Source of the DNA: Streptomyces sp. JH14
GTDB lineage: Bacteria; Actinomycetota; Actinomycetes; Streptomycetales; Streptomycetaceae
Reading direction: 5' to 3'
Length of the DNA stretch: 64,000 bases
Assembly (NCBI RefSeq): GCF_029428675.1
Contig: NZ_JAJNEL010000001.1
Coordinates: 6,076,001-6,140,000 of the forward strand
A model generated the notes under the pieces. It did no database searches, was not told the origin of the DNA, and saw only the letters and a program-made list of their open reading frames with translations. Below are positions 62,181-64,000 of the stretch, piece by piece; the first letter of the stretch is position 1, and each line of letters opens with the position of its first letter. The translations under genes were made by a program, and so were the position numbers.

Positions 62181-62798
62181 CCTCGGGCTTTCGCGGGTGA
62201 GGCTGTCCGGGTCTTGATCAAATAAGCGGAGAGTGCTGCTGACCTGCAACGATGGGACTTGTCGAGGGTCCTGTCAGTTGCAAGGAAAGAAGCACTCTCC
62301 AGGTGAAGAAGCGTAGCGGGTCGTACCCGTGTGTCCGTGTCGAGGGCGGCGGCCGTGGGGTGGTCTCGCAGGCCGGGTCGGTGCTGCTGGTCGAGACGGT
62401 CCGCAAGTCCGGCCTGGACACCGCGATATCGGCGGCGCTGGCGCCGTGGCGCAAGCCGCGGGCGGTGCACGACCCCGGCAAGATCCTGCTGGATGTGGCC
62501 CTGGCCGTCGCACTCGGCGGAGACTGTCTGACCGACATCGGCATGCTGCGGGCCGAGCCGGGTGTGTTCGGGCCGGTGGCTTCCGATCCGACGGTCTCCC
62601 GTCTCGTCGACGCTCTCGCCGCGTCCGGCCCGAAGGCCCTCGCCGCGATCCGGGGCGCACGTTCTCACGTGCGCGGGCAGGTCTGGGACCTGGCCGGTGA
62701 GAACAGTCCGGCCGCCGACGGCCACGTGATCGTGGACATCGACGGTGTGCTCGTCCTTGCACACTCCGAGAAGCAGGACGCCACCGCGACCTGGAAGA
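62181..62798 (+). pseudogene. Truncated IS1380-family element, copy 2
   Basis: The left end CCTCGGGCTTT leads to a GTG at 62303 and 165 codons of an IS1380-type transposase (KKRSGSYPCVRVEGGGRG...GKILLDVALAVALGGDCL...VIVDIDGVLVLAHSEKQDATATWK). It breaks off at about 62798, in the middle of the DDE domain, where a piece of an integrase gene begins. It is in the same orientation as copy 1, 2,054 bases away. Confidence 0.85.
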
Positions 62799-62817
62799 GT
62801 TCTCTGAACTATGCGGA

Positions 62818-63143
62818 TCATGGTTGCGTTCTGGTAGGGATGCCGAGATCAGTGGTGCTGCGGCGGTTGGTGATCTGGTCGAGTTGGGCGAGTTTCTGTC
62901 GGGCTCCGGCGAGGCTGATCTGTAGTCCTTCCACTTCGCCGAGCCAGCCCTCGCGTCGTGCCTCCTCGATCCGGGTGATCAGGTTGTCGCGGACTTCGAG
63001 GAGGCGGGGTCGCTGGGCGGGCTCCGGGCGAAGGAGTGGGCAGCGTAAACAGGAGTGCTCGTGGATGCAGGCGGTCGCGTAGGAGCGTCCGCAGGTGCCC
63101 AGGGCCCCGGGGAGAATCCCGTCGCTCCCGGTTTGACCGGTTG
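62818..63143 (-). pseudogene. C-terminal fragment of a site-specific integrase
   Basis: Read leftward from an in-frame stop, the frame gives GILPGALGTCGRSYATACIHEHSCLRCPLLRPEPAQRPRL and then IRIEEARREGWLGEVEGLQ-like helices before the TGA at 62818-62820. The Cys-rich CxxxxxxxCxxxxxCxxC tail occurs at the C-terminus of certain Streptomyces integrases carried by transposon-like elements. The catalytic domain is missing. Confidence 0.65.
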
Positions 63144-63424
63144 ATCATCGATGCCCGGACATGAGACGAGCACGGCTCTTGTGGATCATGGAGTCCTACC
63201 TTTCTTGATGTGGGTCTGAGCTGGTCATTCGTAAGATCGGCGAGGCCCAGGGGTTCCGGGTATGGCTGTCATGGAGTCGCCGCTGGATGGCTCAGAGAAC
63301 TTGGCCGCCCGGAACCCCGCGACGACTCGACCGCTAATTGGGAGACGCGACGCGATCGCTTTGTAGGACAACGTCGGCGAGGTCGTCTGCTGGGTTGGTG
63401 TACGACGAGCTGACGGAGGTGGCT

Positions 63425-63781
63425 GTGCCCGAGATCTGGGCCGGAGTGGACATCGGCAAGGAACATCACCACTGCGTGGTGATCGACACCCAGGGCAAGC
63501 GGCTGCTGTCGCGTCGGATCCTGAACGACGAGGCCGAGTTGCTCCAGCTCATCGCTGACGTACTGGAGCTGTCGCGGGATGTGCTGTGGGCGGTGGACAT
63601 CAACCACGGCGGGGCCGCGCTCCTGCTTGCTCTGCTGGTCAGCCACGACCAGCACATCACCTACATCACCGGCCTGGCCATCCACCGTGCGTCGGCCGGC
63701 TACCGGGGCCAGGCCAAGACCCAATACCGGGAAGTTTGCGGTCCGGGGCTGCTGTCAAGCGGTTCAGCGAAGTTGATGTAG
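63425..63781 (+). pseudogene. N-terminal fragment of an IS110-family transposase
   Basis: VPEIWAGVDIGKEHHHCVVIDTQGKRLLSRRI is the DEDD/RuvC-like start of an IS110 transposase (first Asp in GVDIG). It continues through ELSRDVLWAVDINHGGAALLLALL to RASAGYRGQAKT. At about 63722 the sequence changes, and the frame closes at 63781. The missing part was probably displaced by the IS4-family element that follows. Confidence 0.85.
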
Positions 63782-63841
63782 AGAGGCGGGGCTCCGCGTA
63801 GGACGGAAGTCGACCAAGACACCGCTCTACGAGGAGCCCCG

Positions 63842-64000
63842 ATGATTCAGTCTGGCATGCCCGTACGAGCTGATGCCGGTGGAAAGGCTTTCGCGGCCGG
63901 GCACTTGGGAGAGTTGACGCAGATCATCACACCGTCGCTGGTGGACGCGGTCCTGTCGAGGACCGGGCGGGTGCAGTCGCGGGTGCGGAAGTTGCCTTCG
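63842..64000 (+). CDS. IS4-family transposase (N-terminus, cut by window edge)
   Basis: 53 residues are visible: MIQSGMPVRADAGGKAFAAGHLGELTQIITPSLVDAVLSRTGRVQSRVRKLPS. This is the N-terminal domain of a Streptomyces IS4-type transposase (GHLGELTQ, then LVDAVL, then LP). GAGGAGCCCCG precedes the ATG, and the upstream 100 bases should contain the left inverted repeat. Whether the element is complete cannot be seen here. Confidence 0.8.
   Translation, partial: MIQSGMPVRADAGGKAFAAGHLGELTQIITPSLVDAVLSRTGRVQSRVRKLPS

Overview
This window reads as a piece of a Streptomyces chromosome. It is very GC-rich with strong third-position GC bias. Many start codons are GTG or TTG, adjacent genes often overlap by ATGA or GTGA, and TTA (bldA-type) leucine codons occur in only a few genes. 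The gene content also fits: two F420/flavin PPOX proteins, a mycoredoxin-like glutaredoxin, an IclR-controlled allantoin operon, gluABCD, and a GH75 chitosanase with an AGGAAA-n-TTTCCT operator.

Layout. 1-3.4 kb: an IclR regulator cut by the window edge, divergent from allantoinase and allantoicase (purine nitrogen salvage). 3.5-8.7 kb: small metabolic genes, namely a monooxygenase, an aldo/keto reductase, an EamA exporter, a P450 coupled to a hotdog thioesterase, and a Gfo/Idh dehydrogenase. 9-10.7 kb: a Tat-type peptidoglycan amidase and a PPOX protein. 10.9-17.8 kb: a sugar-uptake operon with a GntR/HutC regulator, two paralogous sugar-binding lipoproteins, a permease, a one-domain ATPase, a ROK kinase and a small membrane protein. 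Palindromes in front of the GntR gene and of the Gfo/Idh gene differ by one base, so one regulator may serve both. 17.6-24 kb: an apparent insertion of about 6.1 kb flanked by diverged 327-bp direct repeats. It carries a MITE, a 1337-residue secreted multidomain protein (propeller-like, transglycosylase-like, golvesin-like, SGNH hydrolase) and a membrane protein. 24-34.5 kb: a PcaD-PcaC fusion, an MBL-fold protein, xthA, mycoredoxin, the gluABCD importer, a secreted CocE-type hydrolase and an L,D-transpeptidase. 34.7-40.3 kb: a FemX-like ligase overlapping murJ, then a response regulator/kinase/lipoprotein operon. 40.4-47 kb: gamma-glutamyltransferase, chitosanase, a second-type methionine aminopeptidase divergent from an XRE regulator, and others. 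47.1-48.9 kb: a TnpB-like nuclease gene without a zinc ribbon. 49-53.6 kb: reductive pyrimidine catabolism genes (ureidopropionase, aminotransferase, a truncated and an intact dihydropyrimidinase). The same 14-bp palindrome stands before the first gene and before the truncated dihydropyrimidinase.

From 53.6 kb to the end the window is an accessory, decaying region. Two small regulator/oxidoreductase pairs (TetR/quinone oxidoreductase, TetR/NmrA reductase), a LysR regulator and a DinB/DUF664 protein survive. They lie among broken IS5-, IS1380- and IS110-family transposases, two integrase fragments and a SnoaL fragment. An IS4-family element begins at the right edge, apparently inserted into the IS110 copy.

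The observations most worth following are the repeat-flanked 6.1-kb insertion and its multidomain protein, the zinc-ribbon-less TnpB homologue, the leaderless map/XRE divergent promoter, and the operator pairs. All family assignments were made by eye from motifs. No database search was run.
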